This document shows, piece after piece, positions 36,735 through 44,501 of a DNA stretch of 49,612 nt. The number at the start of each line of letters is the position of its first letter. Position 1 is the stretch's first letter. The notes under the pieces are model-generated. The model ran no database searches. It was not told the origin of the DNA and worked only from the letters and a program-made list of their open reading frames with translations. The stretch is taken from assembly GCA_902826815.1 (NCBI GenBank), contig CADEGF010000054.1, positions 1-49,612 of the forward strand. Direction: 5' to 3'. The stretch is from an uncultured Mycobacteriaceae bacterium (GTDB lineage: Bacteria; Actinomycetota; Actinomycetes; Mycobacteriales; Mycobacteriaceae). The position numbers and the translations under genes are program-made.

Positions 36735-37211
36735 CTATGCGGCAGGGGAATCGGTGCGTGCCGCGGTGCGCCGATGCCAGGGCGGGTCGTACACCGAGGC
36801 CAGTGCGCCCAGCGTCAGCGCGGCCAGCAGCAACCCGACGTCGCGCAACGCCACGTCGTAGAAGCCGGGGTAACTCAGCAGGTTGACGATGATGCCTGCC
36901 AGCCACGCAGCGACGATGTAGGCGGCGTATCGCGGCTTGATCGCCACGGCGACACCGGCGACAATTTCGATCACCCCGACCACCAGCATCACCTGGTGCG
37001 CGCTGATCGGACTCATGTCCACGATCCACGGAGCCAGGTAGACCTCCCACTTGGTGAGCACGTTGGTGAACTTGTCGAGGCCGAACACGATCGGCAGCAC
37101 CGTGAATCCGATCCGCAGAAGCAGGAACGCGGCGTAGGCCGGATCGGAGCGGGCGCGCTGCAGCACATCGGAGGAGGTGTGGGCTGATACGGGTAGCGCC
37201 GAGGCGGTCAT
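36735..37211 (-). CDS. DoxX-like integral membrane protein
   Basis: ATG 37211 with AAAGGAG nine bases upstream gives 158 aa. Four hydrophobic segments occur at about 28-50, 70-92, 97-117 and 122-145, with LLRIGFTVLPIVFGLDKFTN at helix 1 and YDVALRDVGLLLAALTLG at helix 4. The arrangement resembles the DoxX family. It starts a minus-strand unit with folE and DUF488 and is divergent from a second cysteine-rich regulator. TTGACA at 37276-37271 could be its -35. Confidence 0.8.
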   Translation of the reverse strand: MTASALPVSAHTSSDVLQRARSDPAYAAFLLLRIGFTVLPIVFGLDKFTNVLTKWEVYLAPWIVDMSPISAHQVMLVVGVIEIVAGVAVAIKPRYAAYIVAAWLAGIIVNLLSYPGFYDVALRDVGLLLAALTLGALASVYDPPWHRRTAARTDSPAA

Positions 37212-37302
37212 CGCAATCTCCTTTGTAAGACCAATCAGAACTAGTTTTAGAATCTCCCGCTGCGGCCTATTTGTCAATACGTTTTGGTGTTAGAATCGAG
37301 GT
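37212..37302. promoter_or_regulatory. Divergent control region with TTAGAATC direct repeats
   Basis: This 91-base AT-rich gap separates the DoxX-like gene and regulator 2. TTAGAATC occurs at 37247-37254 and again at 37290-37297. The second copy contains TAGAAT (37291-37296), which ends six bases before ATG 37303, so regulator 2 may be leaderless. The palindrome AACTAGTT lies at 37239-37246. On the minus strand TTGACA is followed after 17 bases by GATTCT. The repeats are candidate operators for autoregulation. Confidence 0.55.
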
Positions 37303-38004
37303 ATGTCGATCAACCGCTCCGCCGACCTGGCCGCGCTCAACGGTCTGAGTCACCTGGACGACCCGTTGCGGCGGCAGTTGTACGAGTACGTGATCGAGAG
37401 CGACGGACCGGTTTCACGTGAGCAGGCCGGGGCCGCCGCGTCGATCGGACGCACCCTGGCGGCCTACCATCTGGACAAGTTGGCAGATGCTGGCCTTCTG
37501 ACTGTCAGCTACCAACGGCCCGCCGGGCGTGGGGGACCGGGGGCCGGGCGACCGGCCAAGCTCTACGCGCGGGCCGACCGCGAGATCACCGTGAGCGTGC
37601 CGCCCAGGGATTACGAACTCCTCGCCCGTCTTCTCGTGGCATCAGTCGAGCAGGACGCCAGCGGAGCGGTGCAGCAGGCCGTGAACAACGCCGCGCATGA
37701 CGCAGGCCGGCGTGCCGGTGCCGAAACCGGGGGAAGCGTGGTGGGCGCACTGCGCAACTGCGGCTACCTCCCCCACGCGGACGACGAAGGACGCATCGAT
37801 CTACGCAATTGCCCGTTTCATTTGGTCGCCCGGGACCACCGAGACGTGGTGTGCGGGCTGAACTTACGCCTCGTCGAAGGGGTCATCGCAGGCTGTGGTC
37901 ACCCGCACGCACACGCCGAACTCGATCCGGCCCCTGACCGATGCTGTGTCGTGGTGCAGGACGCACAGTCCTCGGCACGCACGCGGCGGCGAGGCCGACC
38001 GTGA
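37303..38004 (+). CDS. Winged-helix regulator with C-terminal cysteines (SufR-like), second copy
   Basis: 233 aa from ATG 37303. The DNA-binding part is GPVSREQAGAAASIGRTLAAYHLDKLADAGLL (as SREQAGAAASIGRTLAAYHL), followed by GRGGPGAGRPAKLYARA. The C-terminal part has NCPFHLVARDHRDVVCGLNL with 13 residues between the cysteines, then AGCGHPH and DRCCVVV, so it has more cysteines than regulator 1. Iron-sulphur sensing is inferred by analogy to SufR. It is divergent from the DoxX-folE-DUF488 unit and overlaps transaldolase by one base, so it may control both. Confidence 0.88.
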   Translation: MSINRSADLAALNGLSHLDDPLRRQLYEYVIESDGPVSREQAGAAASIGRTLAAYHLDKLADAGLLTVSYQRPAGRGGPGAGRPAKLYARADREITVSVPPRDYELLARLLVASVEQDASGAVQQAVNNAAHDAGRRAGAETGGSVVGALRNCGYLPHADDEGRIDLRNCPFHLVARDHRDVVCGLNLRLVEGVIAGCGHPHAHAELDPAPDRCCVVVQDAQSSARTRRRGRP

Positions 38005-39110
38005 TGACAAAGCTCGAGCGGCTCTACACCTACCAGCGGCAAAGCCCGTGGCTGGACAACCTCACCCGCCAGTACCTGCGCGACGGCACCTTGGCCACCT
38101 TCGTCGCCGACGGGATACGCGGAGTGACGGCCAATCCGACGATCTTGGCGAAGGCCATCGGGGCCTCCGACCTCTATGACGCACAGTTTTTCGCCCTTAC
38201 CGCCGCGGGCTATTCGGTCGACGATGCCTATTGGGAATTGGCCGTCGCCGACGTCACCGACGCCCTGACGCTGCTACGTCCGACCTACGACAAATCTGGC
38301 GGCAACGATGGTTTCGTATCCATCGAAGTCGCCCCGGAGTTGGCGCGAGACACCGCGGCTACGATCGCCGCGGCTTCCCGATTACACGAGCGCATCGCCC
38401 GCCCCAACCTGTTGGTGAAGATCCCCGCCACCGCCGAGGGCATCCCGGCGATCGCGGCGACGATCGGCAGTGGATTGAGCGTCAACGTCACCCTGATCTT
38501 CTCCCTGTCCCGCTATGAGCAGGTGATCGAGGCCTACCTTCACGGCCTGGAAACCCTTGCCGCACGCGGCGGCGTTCTCGCGGCGGTCCGGAGTGTGGCG
38601 TCGTTCTTCGTCAGCCGCGTCGACACACAGGTCGACCACAGACTGGAGCAGATCGGCGGTGCGGACGCGGCGGCGCTGCGCGGACGTGCCGGCATCGCGC
38701 AGGCACGCATGGCCTACCAGATGTTCCGGGACCGATTCTCCGGTCCGCGGTGGGAGAAACTGGCCGCCCTCGGCGCCCACCCGCAACAGCCGTTGTGGGC
38801 ATCGACATCGACCAAGAACCCCGACTACCCCGACACCCTCTACATCGACAGCCTCATCGGCCCCGGCACGATCAACACGATGGCCGAGCCCACCATCGCC
38901 GCCTTCGAGGACCACGGCACCGTCGCGCGCACCATCGACGCCGATATAGCTGCCGCGACCCGCGTCATGGGGAACCTGCGCGCCGTAGGCGTCGACATGG
39001 ACGATGTCGGGCGCACCCTCGAGGACCAAGGTGTCGCCGGCTTCCACAAGTCGTTCACCGATCTGCTGATCACATTGCGCGACAAAGCCCACCATCTGGC
39101 ATCGCAATGA
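38004..39110 (+). CDS. tal: Transaldolase
   Basis: Transfers a dihydroxyacetone unit between sugar phosphates in the pentose phosphate pathway. ATG 38004 overlaps the regulator stop by one base (TGATG); 368 aa, as in actinobacterial enzymes. Motifs are GVTANPTILAKAI, FVSIEVAPELARDT, NLLVKIPATAEGIPAI (Schiff-base Lys), FFVSRVDTQVD and WASTSTKNPDYPDTLYIDSL. Coupling to a redox-type regulator is unusual; the housekeeping tal is normally with tkt and zwf. It could supply carbon rearrangement for the Calvin genes at 28-31 kb. Confidence 0.94.
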   Translation: MTKLERLYTYQRQSPWLDNLTRQYLRDGTLATFVADGIRGVTANPTILAKAIGASDLYDAQFFALTAAGYSVDDAYWELAVADVTDALTLLRPTYDKSGGNDGFVSIEVAPELARDTAATIAAASRLHERIARPNLLVKIPATAEGIPAIAATIGSGLSVNVTLIFSLSRYEQVIEAYLHGLETLAARGGVLAAVRSVASFFVSRVDTQVDHRLEQIGGADAAALRGRAGIAQARMAYQMFRDRFSGPRWEKLAALGAHPQQPLWASTSTKNPDYPDTLYIDSLIGPGTINTMAEPTIAAFEDHGTVARTIDADIAAATRVMGNLRAVGVDMDDVGRTLEDQGVAGFHKSFTDLLITLRDKAHHLASQ

Positions 39111-39125
39111 TCGCCGTGCCATGCC

Positions 39126-39923
39126 TCAATCACGCGTGGATTCTCGCGAGGCGGGCAACCTGGCTATGCACAGTTCTGGTTCGACGAACGGGTCGAGTCT
39201 GGCCGACGCTCCTTGGGTTCGCGTGTCGGATTTTCCACCGGCCGCCGCGGCGTGGTCGAGTAGGCCTTGCAGCAATCCCAGGTGTATGCCGCAGCCCACC
39301 TCGGGATGCGCTCGGGCCAAATCCCGTACCGGACAGCCGCGCAGCCGAATGACCCGTTCGCGTCCGACGATCTGCTTGCTGTCAGCCGACAGCGATGCCA
39401 TTGGTTCGGATTCGGCAGCCAGTTCGGGTTCGAACCCCATTCGGTCGAAGACCTTGGTGGCCAGCACCGCTCCTCGATCCAGCTGATCACCGGCCTGCGT
39501 GAGGTCCGCAGTATCTTGGTCCGCAACGGGTTCGTCCTGCGAACCCGCGATCCGGCCGGCCCACTGCACTCCGATGCGCTGGGCACGACGAGCGCGTGCT
39601 TCCACTGTCTCTCCGAGCTCCATCGCGAGAATCTCGGCGAGTATCCGATAGTCCAGGCGCTCCTCGACGGCGCGGTATCCGGTGCGTGGACGACCGACTC
39701 CATCCCGGTTCATCCGGGTGCGCTCGATGGCTCCCTCGTCGCACAACGCGTCCAGATGGAAGCGCACGGTGGTGACGTGCAACCCGATGTGCGAGGCGAG
39801 TTCGACAGCGTCAATCGCGTCGCCGTGCGCACGCACCAGCTGAAGCACTCGTTCGCGTTGCCGGTTGCGCGGCAGGCGATCTCGCTGGCTGCGCCCGGTC
39901 TCGGAGTCTGTTTCGTCGCCCAC
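39126..39923 (-). CDS. Winged-helix regulator with C-terminal cysteines (SufR-like), third copy
   Basis: GTG 39923 with AAGGG six bases upstream gives 265 aa; in-frame codons further upstream run into the promoter. The winged helix is DAVELASHIGLHVTTVRFHL followed by GVGRPRTGYRA. The C-terminal domain has LRGCPVRDLARAHPEVGC (13 residues between cysteines) and DPFVEPELCIARL, nearly the same as regulator 1 (DPFVEPDLCVAHL), so these two are close paralogues. It is divergent from the alarmone synthetase and shares a 15-base promoter element with the VOC gene. Confidence 0.86.
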   Translation of the reverse strand: MGDETDSETGRSQRDRLPRNRQRERVLQLVRAHGDAIDAVELASHIGLHVTTVRFHLDALCDEGAIERTRMNRDGVGRPRTGYRAVEERLDYRILAEILAMELGETVEARARRAQRIGVQWAGRIAGSQDEPVADQDTADLTQAGDQLDRGAVLATKVFDRMGFEPELAAESEPMASLSADSKQIVGRERVIRLRGCPVRDLARAHPEVGCGIHLGLLQGLLDHAAAAGGKSDTRTQGASARLDPFVEPELCIARLPASRESTRD

Positions 39924-39960
39924 CAGAACCCTTACTCTTCTTATATTTAACGGATATACT

Positions 39961-39975
39961 TCCTCTATATTATCA
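39961..39975 (-). promoter_or_regulatory. Shared 15-mer promoter element, copy 2 (upstream of regulator 3)
   Basis: Reading on the minus strand this is TGATAATATAGAGGA, identical to 35155-35169, and it ends 37 bases before GTG 39923. The same bases on the plus strand (TATATT at 39966-39971) could be a -10 for the alarmone synthetase gene starting at 40000, making this a divergent promoter. Confidence 0.62.
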
Positions 39976-39999
39976 GTGTCACGATAAGAGGGGTCGAAG

Positions 40000-40776
40000 A
40001 TGACCGTCGATGGCGCCCACAGTGTGGTCGGTGAGCTGTCGCAGACCGAGTTCAGGCCTATGCACACGGACTTCACACAGTTCCTGCTGCGCTATCAGTG
40101 CGGAATTTCGGCGCTGACGACCAAGATCAACCTGCTCAAGGCCGAGCTCACCGACGACGATCACTGCAGTCCGATCCAGCGCGTCAAATCCCGGGTGAAA
40201 TCGCTCGACAGCATCCTGGTTAAGGCCGCGCGCATCGGCTGCCCGCTCACCTTCGACGACATCCGCAGCAACATCCTCGACGTTGCCGGCGTCCGTGTCA
40301 CCTGCGGACTCATTTCAGATACTTACCGGGTCGCCACCTTGCTCGGCCGGCAGGCCGACCTCACCGTCATCGAGGTTGAGGATTATATCGCCCACCCGAA
40401 GCCCAACGGCTACAGAAGCTTTCACATGGTCGTTGAGATCCCTGTCTATCTGAACGACCGCGTCGAGCGGGTACCTGTCGAGCTACAGATCAGAACGATC
40501 GCGATGGACTTGTGGGCCAACCTGGAGCACAAGATCAACTACAAGCACGAGCACGCCGTGCCAGGCCGACTGCTCAATGATCTGATCGACGCCGCCGACG
40601 CCGCACATCGACTCGATGTGACGATGCAGCGGCTCTACGACGAGGGCGCCGATCGAAACACACTCTGTCCCACTCAACTACAATTAGGCGGGAGGCCTGT
40701 ATGTCCGCACCCATTCTGTCCTTCAAGTCCGGACAAGCGCGCCGGTCGGGAACCGGCAACCTCCGATTGCGGTTGA
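40000..40776 (+). CDS. Small alarmone synthetase, (p)ppGpp synthetase (RelQ-like)
   Basis: Transfers pyrophosphate from ATP to GTP/GDP to make (p)ppGpp. The product is 258 aa with AGAGGGG upstream. It has only the RelA/SpoT synthetase domain: RVKSRVKSLDSILVKAAR, ILDVAGVRVTC, DYIAHPKPNGYRSFHMV and VELQIRTIAMDLWANLEHK, with the catalytic Glu-Gln and Arg residues intact. No hydrolase (HD) or ACT/TGS domain is present. The last ~40 residues (cysteine- and proline-rich) overlap the start of the next gene and may be a poorly conserved tail. Its place in a redox/stress cluster fits stringent signalling. Confidence 0.92.
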   Translation: MTVDGAHSVVGELSQTEFRPMHTDFTQFLLRYQCGISALTTKINLLKAELTDDDHCSPIQRVKSRVKSLDSILVKAARIGCPLTFDDIRSNILDVAGVRVTCGLISDTYRVATLLGRQADLTVIEVEDYIAHPKPNGYRSFHMVVEIPVYLNDRVERVPVELQIRTIAMDLWANLEHKINYKHEHAVPGRLLNDLIDAADAAHRLDVTMQRLYDEGADRNTLCPTQLQLGGRPVCPHPFCPSSPDKRAGREPATSDCG

Positions 40777-41288
40777 AGCCCACCGACCGGTCGTGCGGGC
40801 CTGTGCAAGGTGCCTGGTGGCCGCGAACCAATCAACTGCACACCCAACTCCCGCTCCTATTGGCAGCACTGGCGCCGCGACTAGGGTCGGTCGACCGGGT
40901 TATCTACGACGAGACCAGTTGGGCGCCAGCGTCATTGCGTATGGAGTTTCGGGGGCGCAGCCTCGTCGTGGAGGGCTCCAGCGCCACCCCGCTCAACACG
41001 CTGTCGCTGATCGGCGAGGGGTTCGGAAAGCTGGTTCTGCTGGTCGTTCCGCCCCGCACCAATCCGGCCCGCGCGTACACAGCGGTGATGACGGCGTCGA
41101 AATCCGACGATGTGTCCACCCCCGATGAATTGCTGGGGATTGGGTCGGGGGAGGCGCGGGATCGCCGAATCGCACTGGTGGCCCAGCAGCGTTGGGAGTC
41201 CGAAGGCGGTGCATTGCGCCGTCCGGGCGGTGAACCCGGTAACAGCGCCGTGGTAGCGGGAGCTCAGGAGGTGCGTCGTGCTCAGTGA
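40701..41288 (+). CDS. DUF5994-family protein
   Basis: ATG 40701 with GGGAGG upstream gives 195 aa, overlapping the alarmone synthetase end by 76 bases in another frame. The core LRLKPTDRSCGPVQGAWWPR, LLAALAPRLGSVDRVIYDET and LVLLVVPPRTNPARA fits DUF5994, an actinobacterial family of unknown function, as I recall it. It is soluble. The linked order alarmone synthetase, DUF5994, small ORF, slipin suggests one operon. Confidence 0.83.
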   Translation: MSAPILSFKSGQARRSGTGNLRLRLKPTDRSCGPVQGAWWPRTNQLHTQLPLLLAALAPRLGSVDRVIYDETSWAPASLRMEFRGRSLVVEGSSATPLNTLSLIGEGFGKLVLLVVPPRTNPARAYTAVMTASKSDDVSTPDELLGIGSGEARDRRIALVAQQRWESEGGALRRPGGEPGNSAVVAGAQEVRRAQ

Positions 41289-41481
41289 CGACCTGCACGC
41301 CCTGCTGGCTGCGGCTGCGCTCACGGGGTTCGTGGTTTTGGCACCACGGATCCTCAGCGAGGCCGAAGTCCGAACCCGAAAGCGCCGGCCGTCGCCGCAG
41401 ACCATGCCGTTCGACGCCGCCGTCGCTTGTCGGACCGACCCTGTTATGGGTCCCGCCGTACCGCTCTGCCGAGCGGCCTGA
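41278..41481 (+). CDS. Small hypothetical protein with N-terminal hydrophobic helix
   Basis: GTG 41278 follows a strong AGGAGGT (41266-41272) and overlaps the DUF5994 stop; 67 aa. Residues 7-25 (LHALLAAAALTGFVVLAP) could be a membrane anchor; the rest is basic and ends CRAA. There are no homologous features I recognise. An alternative ATG-less frame from 41285 has no ribosome site. Support is the ribosome site and operon position only. Confidence 0.5.
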   Translation: MLSDDLHALLAAAALTGFVVLAPRILSEAEVRTRKRRPSPQTMPFDAAVACRTDPVMGPAVPLCRAA

Positions 41482-41553
41482 CGTTTCACCAAGAAGGAGC
41501 CCGAGCTCACCAACGAGTACCGACAACCCAGGCCCGGGCGGAAAAGGAGAGAA

Positions 41554-42411
41554 ATGACCGTCCTCTACGTACTGGCCGGAGTAGTCGGCCTTGCGGTGCT
41601 TTGGCTGGGATCCAACCTGCGCGTCGTCAAGCAATTCGAACGGGGCGTCGTCTTCAGATTCGGCCGCGTGCAAACCGGCGTCCGTGCACCGGGACTGACG
41701 ATGCTGATCCCGATCGCGGATCGCCTCGAAAAGGTCAACATGCAGATCGTCACGATGCCGGTGCCCGCCCAAGACGGCATCACCCGCGACAACGTGACCG
41801 TCCGCGTGGACGCCGTCATCTATTTCAATGTCGCCGATCCAGTTCGGGTGGCAGTCGACGTCGAGGACTACATGTCGGCCATCGGCCAGGTTGCGCAGAC
41901 ATCGCTGCGTTCGATCATTGGCAAGAGCGACCTGGACGACCTGCTGTCCAATCGCGAGCACCTCAATCAGGGCCTGGAGTTGATGATCGACAGTCCAGCG
42001 CTGGGCTGGGGAGTTCACATCGACCGCGTCGAAATCAAGGACGTAGTGCTGCCCGATTCGATGAAGCGGTCGATGTCACGCCAGGCCGAGGCCGAGCGTG
42101 AGCGACGCGCGCGGATCATCACCGCCGACGGCGAACTGCAGGCATCGGAAAAACTCGCCCAGGCCGCCGAGGTGATGGCTGAACACCCGGCCGCGCTGCA
42201 ACTGCGGCTCCTGCAAACCGTGGTCGAGGTCGCCGCCGAGAAGAACTCCACCCTGGTACTGCCCTTCCCGGTCGAACTGCTGCGGTTTTTGGAGAAAGCC
42301 ACCCCACAACCATCCGAGGTTCAAGATACAGCGCGCACAACGTCTCCCGACGACCCTCGTGATCTGACTCTCGAGAGCATCGCGGGCCAGCCCTTCCGGC
42401 TGAACCAATAG
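41554..42411 (+). CDS. Slipin / stomatin-like SPFH (band 7) protein
   Basis: AAAGGAG precedes ATG 41554; 285 aa. One N-terminal membrane helix (VLYVLAGVVGLAVLWLGS) is followed by the SPFH domain: LRVVKQFERGVVFRFGRVQ, GLTMLIPIADRLEKVNMQ, ITRDNVTVRVDAVIYFNV and LGWGVHIDRVEIKDVVLP. A coiled coil follows (RQAEAERERRARIITADGEL), as in bacterial slipins that organise membrane microdomains. No NfeD partner is adjacent. The 72-base gap before it holds no clear promoter. Confidence 0.93.
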   Translation: MTVLYVLAGVVGLAVLWLGSNLRVVKQFERGVVFRFGRVQTGVRAPGLTMLIPIADRLEKVNMQIVTMPVPAQDGITRDNVTVRVDAVIYFNVADPVRVAVDVEDYMSAIGQVAQTSLRSIIGKSDLDDLLSNREHLNQGLELMIDSPALGWGVHIDRVEIKDVVLPDSMKRSMSRQAEAERERRARIITADGELQASEKLAQAAEVMAEHPAALQLRLLQTVVEVAAEKNSTLVLPFPVELLRFLEKATPQPSEVQDTARTTSPDDPRDLTLESIAGQPFRLNQ

Positions 42412-42424
42412 TGGAATGGTCGGG

Positions 42425-43330
42425 CTACCGATCCCAGAACGGCGCGGGAACAAGGTCGTCGAGGAGCGCAGCGGCTAGCCGCGAGCCCGCATGAACGTCA
42501 CGCCACAGGCGGGTCACCGCATCGGACGCGTCAAGCGCATGCCGTGAGCTGCCCAGCAGCCGGTCGGCGGCTCGGCAGGCTAGAGCGACGGCCTGCGCCG
42601 ACGCGCCTGTCACGCTGGTGAGGTCCGCCTCCTGGGGTTCCAACGCCGAAGTGATCGCAAGTTTGGCGATGTCGATGTCGGATGCAGAGCGGGCGAGCTC
42701 GGCAGCGCTCTCATCGGTGACCTCGCCACCGCCATGTGAGATCGCGAGCCGGCCACGCACCTGCTCGACGTGTGTGCGCCAGACACCGTCCGCCGACCCG
42801 ACCACCGCAGCTGCGGCGGCGGCCGCCGCAATCACCGCGGGGTACTGCCGACCGTCGGCAAGGACATGTCGAACCGGCGCACTGTCGGCTGCGACGTCAC
42901 ACACGCCCGCTGCGCCGAGGCCGCCGCGAGGGGCCACCGGTTCAGTGCGCACCTCGCGGCACGACACAAGGACACGGCGCACGATGGCGTCGGAGTCGAG
43001 CGCCGAGAGCAACAGCCACTGAGCCTGCTCGGCGCCGACGGCCTGCCAGCGACCGGTAACCCGGCCGTCGGCAACTCGACCGGATCCGCTGTGGCTGACA
43101 GTGGTCAACGCGTCTGGATCCGCACCCCAAACCTGTCGCTGGACCTGCTCGGGCGAGTCCGCCAGGTATCGAGCCGCCGAGTTGACCATCGCGGCGAGCC
43201 AACCGCGCGACCCGTCGACGGCGCCGAGTTCGTAGACAGCACAGATGAAGTCGCCCGCGGTTAGCCCGCTTCCGCCGAATTCGACGGGTTGCAGTAGACG
43301 GCCTGGCCCCGAAGTGCGCGGCGCCGCCAT
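42425..43330 (-). CDS. Acyl-CoA-dehydrogenase-fold protein, N-terminally short
   Basis: ATG 43330 with GGAGGTGGG upstream gives 301 aa. LLQPVEFGGSGLTAGDFICA and the middle part RWQAVGAEQAQWLLLSAL fit flavin-dependent acyl-CoA dehydrogenase/HsaA-like oxygenases. It aligns by eye with the divergent gene at 43355 (LLRPVEFGGLDAEPEDYLTA) but starts about 50 residues later, so the N-terminal helical part is absent. The Ala-rich helix AVIAAAAAAAAVVGSADGVW is unusual. It may be a partner or regulatory subunit rather than an independent enzyme. Confidence 0.78.
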   Translation of the reverse strand: MAAPRTSGPGRLLQPVEFGGSGLTAGDFICAVYELGAVDGSRGWLAAMVNSAARYLADSPEQVQRQVWGADPDALTTVSHSGSGRVADGRVTGRWQAVGAEQAQWLLLSALDSDAIVRRVLVSCREVRTEPVAPRGGLGAAGVCDVAADSAPVRHVLADGRQYPAVIAAAAAAAAVVGSADGVWRTHVEQVRGRLAISHGGGEVTDESAAELARSASDIDIAKLAITSALEPQEADLTSVTGASAQAVALACRAADRLLGSSRHALDASDAVTRLWRDVHAGSRLAAALLDDLVPAPFWDR

Positions 43331-43369
43331 ACCCACCTCCACGAACCGCGACGGATGATATACACGATC
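43331..43369. promoter_or_regulatory. Compact divergent start region
   Basis: Only 24 bases lie between ATG 43330 (minus) and ATG 43355 (plus). TATACA at 43359-43364 ends five bases before an in-frame GTG at 43370, so the plus-strand gene may actually be leaderless from 43370. The same AT-rich stretch gives TATATC on the minus strand for the opposite gene. Confidence 0.4.
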
Positions 43370-44494
43370 GTGGCACGGCACACCGGCACCAGGGAACCTC
43401 CGTCGCAATCTGTGCTCGACGCAGTCCGGTCATTGCTGCCCGAGATCGCCGCGTCCGCCGAGACCGTCGATCGCGACAGCGCCGTCGACCCCCAGGTGAT
43501 CGCAGGCCTTCACGACGCGGGCTACTTCTCTCTGCTGCGGCCCGTCGAGTTCGGCGGTCTGGACGCCGAACCGGAGGACTATCTCACGGCGACCCGCGAA
43601 CTTTCAGCGGCGTGTACATCGACGGGTTGGCTGTCCGGTTGGCTTGGCGTGAACAACTGGGGACTGTCGGTGCGCAACCCGAGGGTGCTGCAGGACATCT
43701 GGGGTTCTGACTCGCGGACGCTGCTGTGTTCGTCATACGCGCCAACCGGCCGCTTGGAACGCGTCGACGGCGGTTTCTGGCTGTCGGGCCGCTGGGCCAG
43801 GTGCACCGGTGCCCACCACGCATCATGGCTCAGTGCCGCAGCGTTGCTGGTCGGGGCCGATGGTGCCGCCCAAGACTTCGTGGCGGTCCTGGTTCCTACG
43901 CCCGATTTCGTTGTCGAGTCGACCTGGAATGGGTTGGGATTACGCGGGATTGGCGCCGACGACGTCGTCGTCGCCGGTGCGTTCGTGCCGGAGCATCGGG
44001 CCTTCAGCTGGCTCGACCTCAGTTTCGACGACTCGATCCCTGCGCTACAACGGCTTCCGCAACCCACGCTGTATACACTGGCCGGAACCATCCCGCTGCT
44101 CGGTGCGGCCCAACGTATGCTTGCCGCGCCGCTGCCGGCGTCTGACGTGCCGCTGAGCCCAGTTGCGCTGGCCCGTACAGAGATTGAACTGTCGGTACGT
44201 CAGAATCTGCGCAATGTCGCCGACCAGATGCAGTGTATCCGGGCCGGCGGCTATCCCGATCCGGACTCGATGCTGCGGCTGCGCCGCGACCAGGTGATGG
44301 CCGCGGAACGGGCCTGGCGGGCGATCGCCACCGTTGTGCACAATCCTGGCTCCGACGTCGATGAGGTTGTGCTGGAACGTGTATGGCGCGACGCCCAGAC
44401 CGCACGGATGCATGTGGCCAGCAGCGTCGATCAGGTGCTCTCCGTCGTCGGCCGCTTCGCCCTTGGGCTCGACGTCGATCACCTGATCTGGTGA
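43355..44494 (+). CDS. Acyl-CoA-dehydrogenase-fold flavoprotein (HsaA-like monooxygenase family)
   Basis: 379 aa from ATG 43355 (or 374 from GTG 43370). Domains follow the family: N-terminal helices (VLDAVRSLLPEIAASAETVD), FSLLRPVEFGGLDAEPEDYL, TRELSAACTSTGWLSGWLGV, the beta domain with GGFWLSGRWARCTGAHHASW, GLGLRGIGADDVVVAGAFVPEH, and C-terminal helices with WRDAQTARMHVAS and the final DVDHLIW. The overall type is that of FMNH2-dependent hydroxylases such as HsaA, which need a separate reductase; none is seen here. Substrate unknown. It is flanked by an IclR regulator that may control it. Confidence 0.85.
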   Translation: MIYTIVARHTGTREPPSQSVLDAVRSLLPEIAASAETVDRDSAVDPQVIAGLHDAGYFSLLRPVEFGGLDAEPEDYLTATRELSAACTSTGWLSGWLGVNNWGLSVRNPRVLQDIWGSDSRTLLCSSYAPTGRLERVDGGFWLSGRWARCTGAHHASWLSAAALLVGADGAAQDFVAVLVPTPDFVVESTWNGLGLRGIGADDVVVAGAFVPEHRAFSWLDLSFDDSIPALQRLPQPTLYTLAGTIPLLGAAQRMLAAPLPASDVPLSPVALARTEIELSVRQNLRNVADQMQCIRAGGYPDPDSMLRLRRDQVMAAERAWRAIATVVHNPGSDVDEVVLERVWRDAQTARMHVASSVDQVLSVVGRFALGLDVDHLIW

Positions 44495-44501
44495 GAACCG
44501 A

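Noticed and set aside
39924-40076. Longer N-terminus for regulator 3
   Set aside because: Those codons lie in the AT-rich divergent promoter and have no similarity to the paralogues; GTG 39923 has a suitable ribosome site.
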